Shown piece by piece: positions 13,750-26,565 of a DNA stretch of 64,000 bases. The notes beneath the pieces are model-generated. The model was not told where the DNA came from. It ran no database searches and saw only the letters and a list, made by a program, of their open reading frames with translations. The DNA comes from Cristatella mucedo (taxonomy: Eukaryota > Bryozoa > Phylactolaemata > Cristatellidae). Every line of letters begins with the position of its first letter. Positions within the stretch are counted from its first letter, which is position 1. The stretch covers positions 6,366,001-6,430,000 of the forward strand of contig WPIO01000016.1 of the NCBI GenBank assembly GCA_009760855.2. Reading direction: 5' to 3'. Both the position numbers and the translations under genes were made by a program.

Positions 13750-15390
13750 CTGTAACTCCACAAAGTCATAAAGACCACGTGGGTGTTACGCAGGAGAGTT
13801 TTGTATAGCGAACTCACAGCCTAAGCGGCTTTCGGTACGCATTCGGTAGCCAACAGACTTCGTCTCACGCAACAAAGAGAAAGTGGGAAGCATAGCAGAG
13901 TCAGGAGGGCAGTTGAGGTAGTGAGTAGCATGGAAGTAGCAGTTCAGTACCACAGAAAAGGATGATCAATAGTCGGCAGCAGGAAAGTAGCTGTCGTTGC
14001 GTAAGAATTGTGGAAGCGAGTTCCACAGTCTAGGACCTGCAGAGCTAAAGCTTCTGTCGCCAACGGTCTTTAAGCGGAGGAATGGGACAGCTAATTTATT
14101 GTCCACACAGGACCTGAGGGCACGAACAGGCTGAAACTGGTGCAGCAGTTCAGCTAGGTACAAAGGAGCCAAGCCGTGGCGGGCCTTGTGGGTCAGCGTA
14201 AGAACTTTGGTCTGTATCCTTTGCTCAACCGGCAACCATCCTAGCTCTTTCAGCAATGGAGACACGTGCTCCAACCGCTGGGACTTGAATACCAGCCTTG
14301 CAGCCATATTCACAGTCCGCTGTAGTGGCATAATAGCTTTCTTTGGTAGCCCAGCCAAAAGGGAATTACAATAATCAAGCCGAGACAGAACTAAAGAGCT
14401 ATTTAAATTTTTTACAAGCCTCTGTGGGAGACAGCTCCTAATCTTGGATAGGGATCGGATGTGATGGCTAGCTGTAGAGGCAGTCTTCTGAATGAAGCTT
14501 TTGAATTCGAGGCAGCTGTCGAACACGACACCTAAATTACGAGCACGTGGTAAAGGTCGCACAATAGCATCACCTATTAGAACAGCAAAGCCTTTTAATC
14601 CAGCCACACGTTTAGGGTGTCCTATGAGCAGCAGTTCGGTTTTATTGTCATTTAATTTCAGGAAGTTTTCCGACATCCAGGATCGAATATCGGCAAGGCA
14701 AGCATTCAATTTCTCAGTTGCTGCAGCAGATTCCGACGGTTTAAATGATAAATACAACTGGGTATCGTCAGCATAGAAGTGATATCCTATTCCATGGGCC
14801 GTAATCACTTTTCCCAGAGGTTGTGTATAAATGGAGAACAGCAAGGGACCGAGTATAGACCCTTGAGGGACTCCACAGGTGACCCTTCTCGTGTCTGAGA
14901 CCTGACCCCCACACGACACGGATTGAACTCGATCAGACTATTATGATTTAAACCATGCCAGTGCTTCGTCTGCCAGACCGATCGTTGTTCTCAATCGTTC
15001 AAGCATAACTTCGTGATCAATGGTGTCGAAGGCAGCAGACAGATCTAGCAGAGCTCGGGCAGTGACATTCCCGTCGTCGTTGCCACGTAGAATGTCATTG
15101 TTAACACGTAGGAGAGCAGTTTCAGTAGAGTGCTGCCTCTTGAACCCTGATTGAAATGTTTCTGACATTCCATTAATTTCAATATGTTCAACTAGCTGCT
15201 TAGCAACAATTTTTTCAAGAATCTTTGATAAGAACGGAAGAAGGGAAACTGGCCGATAGTTTGCAAGGACCTCTGTGTCTAATCCAGGCTTTTTAAGAGT
15301 AGGTCTAACGATTGCCGATTTGAAGGACTTGGGGACGACCCCTTTCCCCAAAGAAGCATTAAAAATCGAATGCAGAGCTCGCTGCTGCAC
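13750..15390 (-). mobile_element. LINE-B copy, 5'-truncated, RT region largely preserved
   Basis: Two adjacent minus-strand frames (13966-14919 and 14941 to about 15390) cover the RT from [18 protein letters not shown] through [26 protein letters not shown] and the catalytic [10 protein letters not shown] to the thumb/C-terminal part [20 protein letters not shown] stop separates the frames after AWFKS, so it is not intact. It is truncated at the start of the RT (about 15390). The 3' end at 13750 reads CTTTGTGGAGTTACAG. It lies 0.3 kb after the receptor stop on the opposite strand. Confidence 0.92.
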
Positions 15391-16972
15391 AAACTCGTCC
15401 AACAGCCCGTCCGAGCAATGGGTCTGACGCATCGACCCGTGCAGGCGGTCGGTCGTTGAGCGCATTCGCGCGAGCGTCTTCCTGATCCTTCTGGGAAATT
15501 CTCGACGTTTTTCGGTGCCTAGTCTGTACTCAGAGGGCGCCGAGGCTCGAGAATTATATCCGATTTCAAGAGATCTCACAGCTCCAGCTCCAGCCACTTC
15601 GCTCGCTTCCCTTCGAATGCTGCTCGCGCCTTGTGCTCTGCTGGCGGGAATGTCGTCGAAGGCTTCGTGTGTCGTTTACGAAGCGAACATGCACCGGATG
15701 GACTCCGATTTAGTCCATGCGAATATAAATAATTCACCGGACAGATTTTTTGTATCTCTTGTGAAGCGGAGCGCATGTCTTACGGCGTCACTTCTGATAG
15801 TGTTAACGCTAAACGAACTTGTGCTAAACAAACTTGTGCTACACAAACTTGTGCTAAGCAAACATGTGCTACTGCACTAGGATTCGCCGGACGAACAGCC
15901 GGTACAGCTCAACTTGTGAGGTCACTGCTTTTTACGTGTCCGGCTATGCAAGCGGATGGCTAAACCCTCAGAAGCTGGTCGGCAGTTGAACCACAAACAG
16001 AAGGTAGCTCCCTAAGACACAATTCTTTGAGGTTGCCGGAGTAACTTAATCTTCAGCTCGGACCGGATGCGAACCGCAAGCTCAGGTCAGGCTTTGAGTT
16101 CGCTATAGGGATCCTGTGGTCCGACCCATTTAGTCCTTGTGGCTTCGTCGTTTGACTCTTTTTTTAATCTAGTTAATGGCTTAGCTAGAGAAATTTGTGG
16201 CACTGTATTTTGAGCTCTAAAATTCAGTAAAAATAATGATGAAAGCGCGAACTATTGTAAAGAGAACTAATCTTGCTTCAAAAACCGTATAAGAGCACTC
16301 GCACAGGTATGTGTACATACATGCATCCCTTCCTACATACATACACTGCTTATACAATATATGCACATGTACATACACATACATTCAGTATATAAACACA
16401 AGTTGACATTCGTAAATTGCATATATGTTATAAATATGTACACATGTTAGCCATAATTATAATGAGATCGGCCTAGCAGCGCATGCAGCCCACGGTAGCG
16501 TTCCATGTCTTGTTCTGCATCGATGCTACTTCCTGGTTGCAAAGGAGGGCTTTCTCCTTGCTTCTATTCCTAGTAAGCCAAAATGATCAAATAATAATAC
16601 TATAATCAACACGCATTTCAAAAATACAAAAAAAATCGTCGCAATGCACTTACAGATGAAGCAATCGATGACAAAATACGATTTTGCTTGACTTTGCCGT
16701 TATAGTGCTACCGAAAGAGGCAGAGACAGCTCGACCCGTCGAGCCACGAAAGTGGCATAATTCAAGGTCATGATACCACGAAAGGTCAAGGCGTCGAGTA
16801 CTGAGGGGTAGGGCTGCTACAGATAACGAACGTAACACGAATGATTCGGAGGATATCGAGGAAAAATGTTTCGTCGCACGAAAGTTTAGCGGACGCTAAA
16901 GCATTGTGGGATGTGCTCCTGCTTGTGCTCTGGCTTGAGCAGCTCCACGAGGGATTCCTGTAGGAACGTGCA
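15391..16972. other. Intergenic; short tandem repeat and low-complexity patch, no gene
   Basis: A four-unit 15-bp repeat (AAACTTGTGCTAAAC type) lies at 15817-15872. CATACA-rich low-complexity sequence lies at 16300-16450. No gene is recognised. Confidence 0.7.
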
Positions 16973-17048
16973 CAATAATAATAAATTTAATATAGTGCCC
17001 TCGGAGAACTTGATATCTTTCTAGGCACTTTACATTTGCAGCAAATGA
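16973..17048 (-). mobile_element. LINE-A 3' end fragment
   Basis: Reverse complement has TTTGCTGCAAATGTAAAGTGCC, AAGATATCAAGTTCTCCGAGGGC and an ATTTATTATTATTG tail. Confidence 0.8.
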
Positions 17049-17257
17049 ATATACTAAGGAGCTCGAGTGAGAGACAATGATAAGCCACAGGGAAGTCATC
17101 CAGAATGTCATGAAGCCATAGATACACGATCCGAAAATGAAGCTGTCGACCATCAACCATCTCCCTAACCACTCTGTCAGGTCAGCGGCCAACATAGCGA
17201 TTCATTTGGCGATTGTTCTTCTAGTTTCTTTGCAGACGAGAACAGCGAGTCTATATT

Positions 17258-17406
17258 CCCCTAACCATGTTATTCATTTTGTTTGTTTATCAAGCATGAT
17301 ATTACTCACCATTCAATTGCATTTCCCTTTGCAGCAAATGTAAAGCGCCTAGAGAGAGATTGAGTTCTCTGAGGGCGCTTTATCAAGTGCATTATTATTA
17401 TTATAC
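17258..17406 (+). mobile_element. LINE-A 3' end fragment
   Basis: CCCCTAACCATGTTATTCATTTTG through GCAGCAAATGTAAAGCGCC to GGGCGCTTTATCAAGTGC(ATT)n. About 150 bp only. Confidence 0.9.
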
Positions 17407-18529
17407 CTACGGTACGTATACCCGGTGGACTCTTTCCACCGAAATATCCTGCTTTAGCTTAATGTCCACCTGCAAGACTGGTCTAAGATGACTACTACAC
17501 ATCTAGGTCCCATACTTAATACCTTCCCGAGATACCCGTATTTTCTACCATTCACAACTAACGTAATACATACGCCTTAAGGCTCAGGTCTTGTCTCTGC
17601 ATCCGTCGAAGAGGCTTTGTCAGGCTACTAAGTAAGACTAGATCAGCAAGACTAGCATAGACTAAGACTAGCACTTGATCAGGAGAACGTCACGCTGGGA
17701 CTTCACATTCCGGCTTCCCTATTCGGCCGCTCAAATCAGACACTGGACCGAGCGAGTGATGGTACACCAGCGAAACTACTAAATCCAAACTACGAACCGT
17801 GCAAGAAAATTACAGTATGGTTTTATAGCTAATAAGTCCACGGAGTCAGCACAGTTGTTCGCGTATATAGCGACCTTCTCAGGACTGGCGACTTCCGGCG
17901 TACAATTTCCCTGCTAGCTAGATTTTCTTGATCTCACAGCAGCAGCGTTCTCCTCGAGAGCTCCTCCATTATCTCTTCTGCGTGTCACTGATTCTGGACG
18001 CACACTAGTTTAGCTCCTATATCTGTGTAGGCGTGGCCGAACGTAGAAGCAAAAGGCACAAGGTCGGCATTTGAAGTACACTGTATAGGGTAATCCCCAA
18101 TGATCCATGTTGGGTCCACACTTCGCTTTATAATTATTTATGCTCTCATTCTTGCAGATGAAATTGCCAACAAGGAAAATCGTATTGTGGCTTGTCGTTT
18201 TTTGCAAAGGACACACAAGAGATAGGACGCACACAAGGACACAACTGTCTGTACACGTGCGTCTCCCTCTGCCAGCCAGCAGGTTTAATTCTATCAACGT
18301 CCCTTGCAGCATCCATTGCTGATATTGGCACTTAAATCGCAGCATACTTCTCAAATTAAGTTGCGATACAGACCAGATTTCTGATAATATTCTGAAGTAG
18401 GGAATCTTAACCCTCAAAATGGGCTCAGCCAGCATGTATGCTAGGGAATCGGCAGGAATGTGTCCTACTCTAATGTGACCTATCGCTGGCTGGGCGTATC
18501 AGCTCCGCTGCCATGTGTGGCGACGTAAA
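17407..18529. other. Intergenic; unrecognised 141-codon minus-strand frame
   Basis: The only long frame (18010-18435, minus) resembles no family I know and has no splice or start context that supports it. Confidence 0.4.
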
Positions 18530-18797
18530 GCTACGTAAAATTGCACAAAATCTGGGATTGCTTAGACATGGACATGAAAGCCATGCTGTTCCATGTATTT
18601 TTATGCACTCAGTCAAGATTTCTATAATTTCCTGCGTAACTATGCAGCACTAGTGGACGAATAAACTGTCACTGGTAGCAGGCAGAGCGTAGTGTGTTTC
18701 GCAACATCAGTACACGTTTAATTAGTAAATATAATGCGTCTAGAAAAAAGATTTGAGTTCTCTGAGAGCGCTTTATCAGATTTATTATTATTATTTA
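18530..18797 (+). mobile_element. Old LINE-A relic with 3' end
   Basis: Diverged match to KIRACLDKD...LVHAFV (here KIWDCLDMDMKAMLFHVF), then, after a deletion, the 3' hairpin GTCTAGAAAAAAGATTTGAGTTCTCTGAG and a TTATTATTATT tail. Confidence 0.65.
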
Positions 18798-19449
18798 ATT
18801 GCAGAGGAGCGCTTTCTCCGTACTTTGCATTGTAAGGAAATGCCCTTGCCCGACGTCTTGAAATTTTGCGTGTATTCTACACACACATTTTTGGGTAGCA
18901 TGCAATCAATATTATAGTTACTCGCCAAGAATCTCTGGTCATTCTGCGGCCGATTGGGAAAGATTTTGCCATAGGCCGGAGCAACAGCAGAGCAAGGCCA
19001 GAGAATGTGTGTCCAATTTTTTGAAATTTTATTGGTCGCGTGGCAAGAATGATTAGAAGGATCTCAGTTACGCCGAAAGAAAATCTGGCTTCCGGATGTG
19101 GATGAACTTACGTGCGCGAGCCGGCTCGCGCTGAGAGCAGCTCTGACAGAGAAAAAGGTGAAAAAGAATTCGAAGGAGCGAGTGCGGAGGCGACACTAGA
19201 CGCGCTAACAATGATTAGATGGGATACCCGAGCTTTCTGACGTAAAATTATGCCCTTACGTTCTTCACCTCGCTGTTCCTTTGTCTAAGAAAGGATGTGT
19301 TCATTCGTCTATAGAGGTAAACACAGGATTCAGGGTACAAAGGCAGTTGTCGCTAGAAACCGCTATTTATCGATGTGTGCCTCAGGGATAATCTTATACT
19401 AATAATGATCAGAGCAATAGTAAAATAGCTGTCTCATACTCTAAGAAAA
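18798..19449. other. Intergenic, nothing recognised
   Basis: No gene or repeat family recognised. Confidence 0.5.
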
Positions 19450-20885
19450 AATAATTTATTTGTATAGGCACTTTACACGTTTCCTACGACGAATGAATGG
19501 TATCTTGTGGCAGTTACAAGAGTGCGATTATCTTTGCTTTTATTTATATTCTTTATCGTGACGCGATTCCACCCATGTTCATGGTGGGCCCTGAATATTG
19601 ACTGCACCTAGAAATGTCAGCCGTTCCCAGCGGAGCCAAGGATTGCTCCTTCAAAGAAGCATTTTGACAAGCGAGTTCGTTCCAGGCTTTGGGAGCAAAC
19701 GAACTAAAGGCACGGTCTCCAAAGGGTTTGATATTTGTACGAGTTATAGGTAAACCATTAGATTCCAAAAAAAAGGTGATACGATGCTTAGCGTGGTGGG
19801 GGAGTAGATCTGATAGGTAGACTGGAGCCAAATAATGAAGTGACCTAAAAGTGAGTGACAGAACCTTGAAGTCAATGCGTTGCCTGACTGGGAGCCAGTG
19901 CAGGTCAGCGAGAAGAGTTGAGATGTGGCAAGTGCAACACTCACGACAGACAAGCCTAGCTGCAAAGTTTTGCACCAGCTGCAAGTACCTGATTGCACAT
20001 GCCGGTAGACCAGCAAGCAGTGAATTACATAAGTCAAGACTGGATGTCAGAAATGCATGGACCAACTTGAATGTGACATCCCTATCTAAACGAACCCGAA
20101 TTTATTTTAGCAACGTTATGTGGCTAAAAGTAAGCTGCCTTGACTGTGGAGCTGATGTAATCGTCTAATGAGAGGTCACTTTGGAACAGGACGCCTAGAT
20201 ATCATGCAGATTCAACAGAAGATATGCTGGCAGAGCCGGTTGTGAGAGTTAACCTTTCCAATTTCTGAGTCGCGTTTGGTTTGACCATAGCCAGTAAGTT
20301 AGTTTTATCATCATTCAATTCAAGAACGTTTGCTGCCATTCATGTACAGATTTCATCAATAATGCGGAAAGGGAGTCGAGAGAGAATTTTACGTGCTGAA
20401 GAGCTGGGAAGGATCAAAGCAAAGGGACAACGGACTGTTATCTGCATAGAAGTGAAAGCCTAGATTGTGTCTGACAATCACATCGGCAAAAGGGTGAGTA
20501 TACACCATGAAAAGAACGGGACCTAGCACAGACCCTTGCGGTACCCCATATTTCAGAGGTTCCTCGGGTTATCTTTGTCAATTCACATCAATACTCTGGA
20601 GTATCTCACGGAGACAGGACCTGAACCATTGCAATGCAGTGTCAGTGATGCCCAGGCGAAATGAGAGGCGCTCAAGAAGGATTTGGTGATCGATAGTATC
20701 GAAAGATCTAGCATGACATTACTCACCATTCAGTTACATTTTTCTTTGCAGCAAATGTAAAGCGCCTAGAAAGAGATTAAGTTCTCCGAGGGTGCCTTAT
20801 CAAGTGCATTATTATTATTATTATTATTATTAAAGCTGCCGAAAGATCGAGTGAATCCAGCAGAGATAATCTACTTAATCCGAGG
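19450..20885 (-). mobile_element. LINE-A copy, decayed, interrupted by another LINE-A 3' fragment
   Basis: Minus-strand similarity runs from the [13 protein letters not shown] region (about 20880) to the C-terminus. The longest open part is 19553-20065 with LPVRQRIDFKVLSLTFRSLHYLAP. Several frameshifts are present. A plus-strand LINE-A 3' fragment at 20706-20832 splits it between the sequences for AFDTIDH and SLLDLSAA. Confidence 0.85.
20706..20832 (+). mobile_element. LINE-A 3' fragment nested in antisense LINE-A
   Basis: GCATGACATTACTCACC, GCAGCAAATGTAAAGCGCC, GGGTGCCTTATCAAGTGC and (ATT)n. Flanking antisense RT sequence continues on both sides, proving insertion. Confidence 0.9.
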
Positions 20886-22096
20886 TACCTCTGAAATATG
20901 GAGTACCTCTGGGCTCCGTGCTCGGTCCGGTTATTTTAACGGATTTATTGCCGATTAGATTGCCGATTAGATTGCCAAGCACAATCTAGGCTTTCACTTC
21001 TATGCGGATGACAACTCAGATGTACCTTTCTTTTATCCCTCCCAGTCCTCCAGCACCTCAAATTCTCTCAACTCCCTTGCTGCGTGTATTGATGATAACC
21101 GCACATGGATTGCAGCAAATTTTCTAAAATTAAATGATGATAAAGCTAACTTACTAGTTAAGGGCAAATCAAGCGTGGTTCAGAAATGGGAAAGGTTAAC
21201 GCTAAAAATCGGCTCTGCCAGCATTTCTTCTTTCGAATTTGCACGAAATCTAGGTGTCCTGTTCCAGAGTGACCTTCCATTAGACGACCTCATTAGCTCT
21301 ACAATCAAGTCTGCCTGCTTTCAGCGGCATAACATTGCTGAAATTCGGGCTTGTTTAGATAGGAAACCACATCTAAGTTGGTCCCTGCATTGCTGATATC
21401 CCGTCTTGACTTCTGTAACTCACTTCTTGCTGGTCTACCGGCAAGTGCAATCAGGTGATGACAGCTGTTGCAAAACTTTGCAGCTAGGCTTGTCTGTTGT
21501 CAGCATTGCACTTGCCACATCACATCACCTCTCGCTGACCTGAACTGGCTCCCAGTCAGGCAACGCATTGACTTCAAGGTTCTGTCACTCACTTATAGGT
21601 CACTTCATTATTTGGCTCCAGTCTACCTATCAGATCTACTCCACCGCCAGGTGAATAATCGTACAACCCGCTGTTCTGACTCAAATCCTTTAGCCATAGC
21701 TCGTCCGATCCTCAAATCCTTTGGAGACCGGACATTGAGTTCGTATTCTCCCAAAGCCTGGAACTCACTCCCAACTTGCGCCATAACATCCCTGACTTTA
21801 CCACATTTAAAAAGAAATTAATAACGCACCTATTTATGACAGCATATAGTGGTTCTATGTGATTTTTCTTTTATATGCTTATGCGTGCTGACACTGCATG
21901 CTGCCACTATCCATACTTGCATGCTGACCCTGTGCATGTCACCCATAACCGTGTTATTAATATTGTTTATTGAGCATGCTGCCACTAATCATTCGATCGT
22001 GCTTTCTTTGTAACAAATGTAAAGTGCCTAGAGAAAGATCGAGTTCTCTAAGGGCTCTGCATCAAATGTATTATTATTATTACTACTATTATTACT
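20886..22096 (+). mobile_element. LINE-A copy, 5'-truncated pseudogene with full 3' end
   Basis: Starts at EVPLKYG, continues through GSVLGPV, FHFYADD (frameshifted straight after) and frames 21175-21396 and 21468-21821, to the 3' UTR and (ATT)n tail at about 22096. It abuts the previous copy head to head. Confidence 0.9.
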
Positions 22097-22329
22097 CCAG
22101 TCTTTGGGAGCGTACAAACCAAGGGCACGGTCTACTGAAGCTCCTTCCAGATAGAAGCACATGAATCACTCTAAAAATTAGAACCAATTGGTGTACATAT
22201 TTTTTTCCAGCCTGAATCTTCGCTCAGATGAATCGACTCTCTCGCTGCCCAGACAGAGCTCGTCTGGAAATAAAAGCCCTCCAGCACTACGCCATTGGTT
22301 GACATCGAGTGCAAAGTTCGGCGAATGTA

Positions 22330-24875
22330 ACGTAATGAATCTCCATCTGTAACTCCACAAAGTCATAAAGACCATGTGGGTGTTACGCAGGAGAGTTTTT
22401 TATAATACACTCACAGCCTAAGCGGCTTTCGGTACGCATTCGGTAGCCAACAGACTTCGTCTCACGCAACAAAGAGAAAGTGGGAAGCATAGCACAGTTA
22501 GGAGAGCAGTTGAGGTAGTGAGTAGCATAGAAGTAGCAGTTCAGGACCGCTGAAAAAGATGTGCCATAGTCGGCAGCAGGAAAGTAGTTGTCGTTGCGTA
22601 AGAATTGTGGAAGCGAGTTCTGTAGTGTAGGACCAGCAGAGCTAAAGCTTCTGTCGCCAACGGTCTTTAAGCGGAGGAATGGAGCAGCTAATTTATTATC
22701 CATACAGGACCTGAGGGCACGAGGAGGCTGAAACTGGTGCAGCAGTTCAGCTAGGTACGAAGGAGCCAAGCCGTGGCGGGCCTTGTGGGTCAGCGTAAGA
22801 ACTTTGCTCTGTATCCGTTGCTCAACCGGCATCCATCTTAGCTCTTTTAGCAAAGGAGACACGTGATCAAACCTTTGGGACTCGAAGACTAGCCTTGCAG
22901 CCATACTCATAGTCAGCTGCAGTGGCCTAGTGTGCAGTGGCCTATAGTGGCCTATAGCTTTCTTTGGTAGCCCAGCCAAAAGGGAATTACAATAATCAAG
23001 GTGAGACAGAACTAAGGAGCTAGTTAAATTTTTTACAAGCAACTGTGAGAGACAGCTCCTGATCTTGGATAGGGATCGGATGTGATGGCTAGCTGCAGAA
23101 GCATTCTTCTGAATGAAGCTTTTAAAATTGAGGCAGCTGTCGAAAACGACACCTAAATTTTGAGCACGTGGTGATGCTCGCACAACAGCATCACCTATTA
23201 GAAGAGCCAAGCCTTTTAATCCAGCCACACGCTTAGGGTGTCCTATGAGTAGCAGTTCGGTTTTATCATCATTTAATTTCAGGAAGTTTTCCGACATCCA
23301 GGATCGAATGTCGGCAAGGCAAGTATTCAGCTTCTCAGCTCAGCTGCAGCAGATTCCGACGGTTTGAATGACAAATGCAACTGAGTATCACCAGCATAAA
23401 AGTGATATCCCATTCCTTGGGCCGTAATCACTTTGACCAGAGGTTGTGTATAAATGGAGAACAGCAAGGGACCGAGTACAGAGCGTTGAGGGGCTCCACA
23501 GGTGACCCTTCTCGTGTCTGAGACCTGACCCACACACGACACGGATTGAACCCGGTCAGACAAGTACGATTTAAACCACGCCAGTGCTTCGTCTGCCAGA
23601 CCGATCGTTGTTCAATCAGAACATCGTGATCAATGGTGTTGTAGGCAGCAGACAGATCTAGCAGAGCTCGGGCAGTGACATTCCCGTCGTCGCTGCCACG
23701 TAGAATGTCATTGTTTACACGGAGGAGAGCAGTTTCAATGGAGTACTGCCTCTTGAACCCTGATTGAAATGTTTCTTGACAAATTTATTATTTTCAATAT
23801 GCTCAACTAGCTGCTTAGCAAAAATTTTTCAAGAGTTTTTGACAAGAAAGGAAGAAGGGAAACTGGGCGATAGTTTACAAGAACCTCTGTATCTAATCCA
23901 GGTTTTTAAGTATGGGTCGAAGGATTGCCTATTTGAAGGACTTGGGGATGACCCCTTTTTCATGAGAAGCATTAAAAATAAAACCTTGGTTATTGCAGGA
24001 CTAAGTTGGTCTGCCAGTGAAGACCACAGAGATGAAGGTATAGGGTCTTCAGGAGACGAGCTCTTTTTGCTAGACCTTATTAAGGTAGCCACATCGCATG
24101 TAGAAACCTCCGAGAACCTTTTAAGGAAAGTCACAGGTTGCGGAACCGCGATTGCTTAAGTCGGAGGGGTTTAATGGAGGCACGAATGTGCACAATTTTT
24201 TCAGTAAAGAAGGCTGACAACTTTTCAGCTGAGCCCTTAATATCTGGGGAGTCAGACCTGACAGCATTGGCCAGTAAATGGTTTACTGTCTTATAAATCT
24301 GTTTAGGGTCCGACTTGCAGGAATTCAGCTTTCGGATGAAAAAAGAAGCCCTGGTTTTTATAAGCTTTCGGGTGTAAATTCAAAGGAAGTCTTTGAAATT
24401 GACTAGATCTGCATCAGACCCCGATTTATTGAAACGCTGTTCAAGCCTGCGCTTAACCGGCGCATCTTGAGGAGTTTTTTTGTAAATTGAAAGGAATCTC
24501 CCCGACTTTGAACACTATAAATATAATGAACGGGATAAAATGATAAAATGAACGGGAGCGTGCTTATCAAGAGCACTCCTGAGTGTCATGTTCATCGCAT
24601 CAGTGAGGTTATCGAGGCTGCCGGTCGAGTTTGAATGCAGATCAAGAAAACCTGCGTCACAAACAGATTTCAAAAACTTGTCTATGTCAATGCTTTGTAA
24701 GTTACGTCGTTTGACAAGTTCGACGTTACTCTGTACGTACAAGGGAGCAGGAACAGTAAACGAGACCGAACAATGATCTGAGAGGGTCAGTGGGCACACC
24801 ACAAGGTCAGTGGGGAGGACAACCTTAGTGATCACGAGATCTAAAATGTGGCCACCGACGTGGATGGTATGATTG
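22330..24875 (-). mobile_element. LINE-B copy, 3' part (C-terminus, RT, end of endonuclease)
   Basis: Minus frames 22383-23297, 23327-23563, 23829-24134 and 24515-24835 read back to front from the C-terminus to the endonuclease end (HVGGHILDLVITKVVLP, TLSDHCSVSF). The catalytic box is FYAGDTQLHL instead of [10 protein letters not shown], so the RT is inactive. It continues at 26566-27405 on the far side of a LINE-A insertion. Confidence 0.92.
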
Positions 24876-26565
24876 ATGATAATAATAATAATAATGCACT
24901 TGATAAAACGCCCTCAGAGAACCTAATCTCTCTCTAGGCGCTTTAAATTTGCTGCAAAGGGAAATGCAATTGAATGGCGAGTAATATCATGCTTGATAAA
25001 CAAACAAAATGAAATGTGTGCTTGCTGATTAAACAGCCTCTTTTTGTATAGCGACAGAAGAGCCTTTACGGCTATCACCACCGCTAGCAGTGGCGATAAA
25101 GAATCGCCCACCGCAGGAATCGAACCCACGACCTCGGGAGCGAGGTCATGAAAGCAACCACCTTACCTAGTGTGACATCACGGCTGGTTAGGGGTGACAT
25201 GCACAGGGTCAGCATGCAAATGTGGTTAGAGGCAGCATGCACAGTGTCAGCCGCGTAAGTACATGAAGGACGAATCACAGGGACCTACTAAATGCTGTCC
25301 TAAATAGGTCTGTTTTTAAGTTCTTTTTAAATGTGGTCAAGTCAGGGGATGTTCTGACGCAAGTCGGGAGCGAGTTCCAGGCTTTGGGAGCATACGAATT
25401 AAATGCACGGTGTCCAGAGGATTTGAAGTTTGTAAGAGATATTTATAGACTGTTTGATTCCGAAAAGCGGGTGGTACGATGCTTGGCCTGATGGGGGAGT
25501 ATATCTGAGAGATAGGCTGGAGCCATAGAATAAAGTGACCTAAAAGTGAGTGACAAAACTTTGAAGTGAATCCGATGCTTGACTGGTAGCCAGTGCAGGT
25601 CGGCCAGAAGTGGTGTAATGTGGCAACTGCGACGCTCACGACAGACAAGCCTAGCTGCGGAGCTTTGCACCAGCCTCAATCGCCTGATCGCACATGTTGG
25701 TAGGACAGTAAGCAGTGAGTTGCAGAAGTCGAGACGGGATGTCACGAATGCATGGACCAACTTGGACGTGGTATCCTTATCTAAACAAGCCCGAATTTTA
25801 GCAATGCTATGAAGCTGAAAATAGGCAGATTTGACTGTGGAGCTGATATGGTCGTCTAACGAGAGGTCGCTTGGGAATATGACACCAAGATTCCGAGCTG
25901 ATTCGACAGGAGATATGCTGGCAGAGGCAATTTTGAGCGTCAGCCTTTCCAATTTGTGAATTACACTGGGTTTGCCCATAACTAGTAAGTTGGTTTTATC
26001 ATCGTTTAGTTTTAGAAAATTCGCTGCCATCCATGTGCGGATGTCATCAATATACGCAGCAAGGGAGATGAGAGAATTCGAGGTGCTCGAAGGCTGGGAG
26101 GGATCAAAGCAAAGGTACAACTGAGTGTCATCCGCATAGAAGTGAAAGCCTAGATTGTGCATGGCAATCACATCAGCAAGAGGGAGAGTATAAACCGTGA
26201 AAAGAACCGGACCTAGCACTGAGCCCTGAGGTAAGCCATATTTCAGAGGTACCTCAGATGATTTTTGTCCATTCACGTCAATACTCTGGAGTCTCCCACT
26301 GAGATAGGACCTGAACCACTGCTCTCAGTGATGCCCTGGCGAGATGAGAGGCGCTCTAGAAGAACTCTGTGATCGATGGTATCAAAAGCTGCCGAAATAT
26401 TGAGCAAACCAAGCAGAGACACTCTACCCATGTCTGAATTCCTAAGTAGGTCGTTGTATACCCTAAGCAATGCTGACTCTGTGGAGTGATTAGCTCGGAA
26501 GCCAGACTGGAACTTACTAGCAAGGTGTGAGGTTTCAATATATGAGTTCAGCTGGTTTCCCAACG
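24876..26565 (-). mobile_element. LINE-A copy inserted within the LINE-B
   Basis: Minus strand: from SYIETSHLASKFQSGFRANH (26565) through [26 protein letters not shown], the intact catalytic [14 protein letters not shown] and the C-terminus (25443-26276) to the 3' UTR and the (ATT)n tail at 24876. One frameshift between frames 26273-26593 and 25443-26276. A SINE interrupts its 3' UTR at 25014-25183. Confidence 0.92.
25014..25183 (-). mobile_element. tRNA-derived SINE (family 1) nested in the LINE-A 3' UTR
   Basis: Minus-strand head CAGCCGTGATGTCACACTAG, B box GGGTTCGATTCC, tail GCTATACAAAAAGAGGCTGTTTAATCAGC. LINE-A sequence ends at CAAAATGAA and resumes at GGTTAGGGGTGACATG. Confidence 0.9.

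Noticed and set aside
18010..18435. 141-codon minus-strand frame as a gene
   Set aside because: No recognisable domain, no splice support, surrounded by transposon debris.
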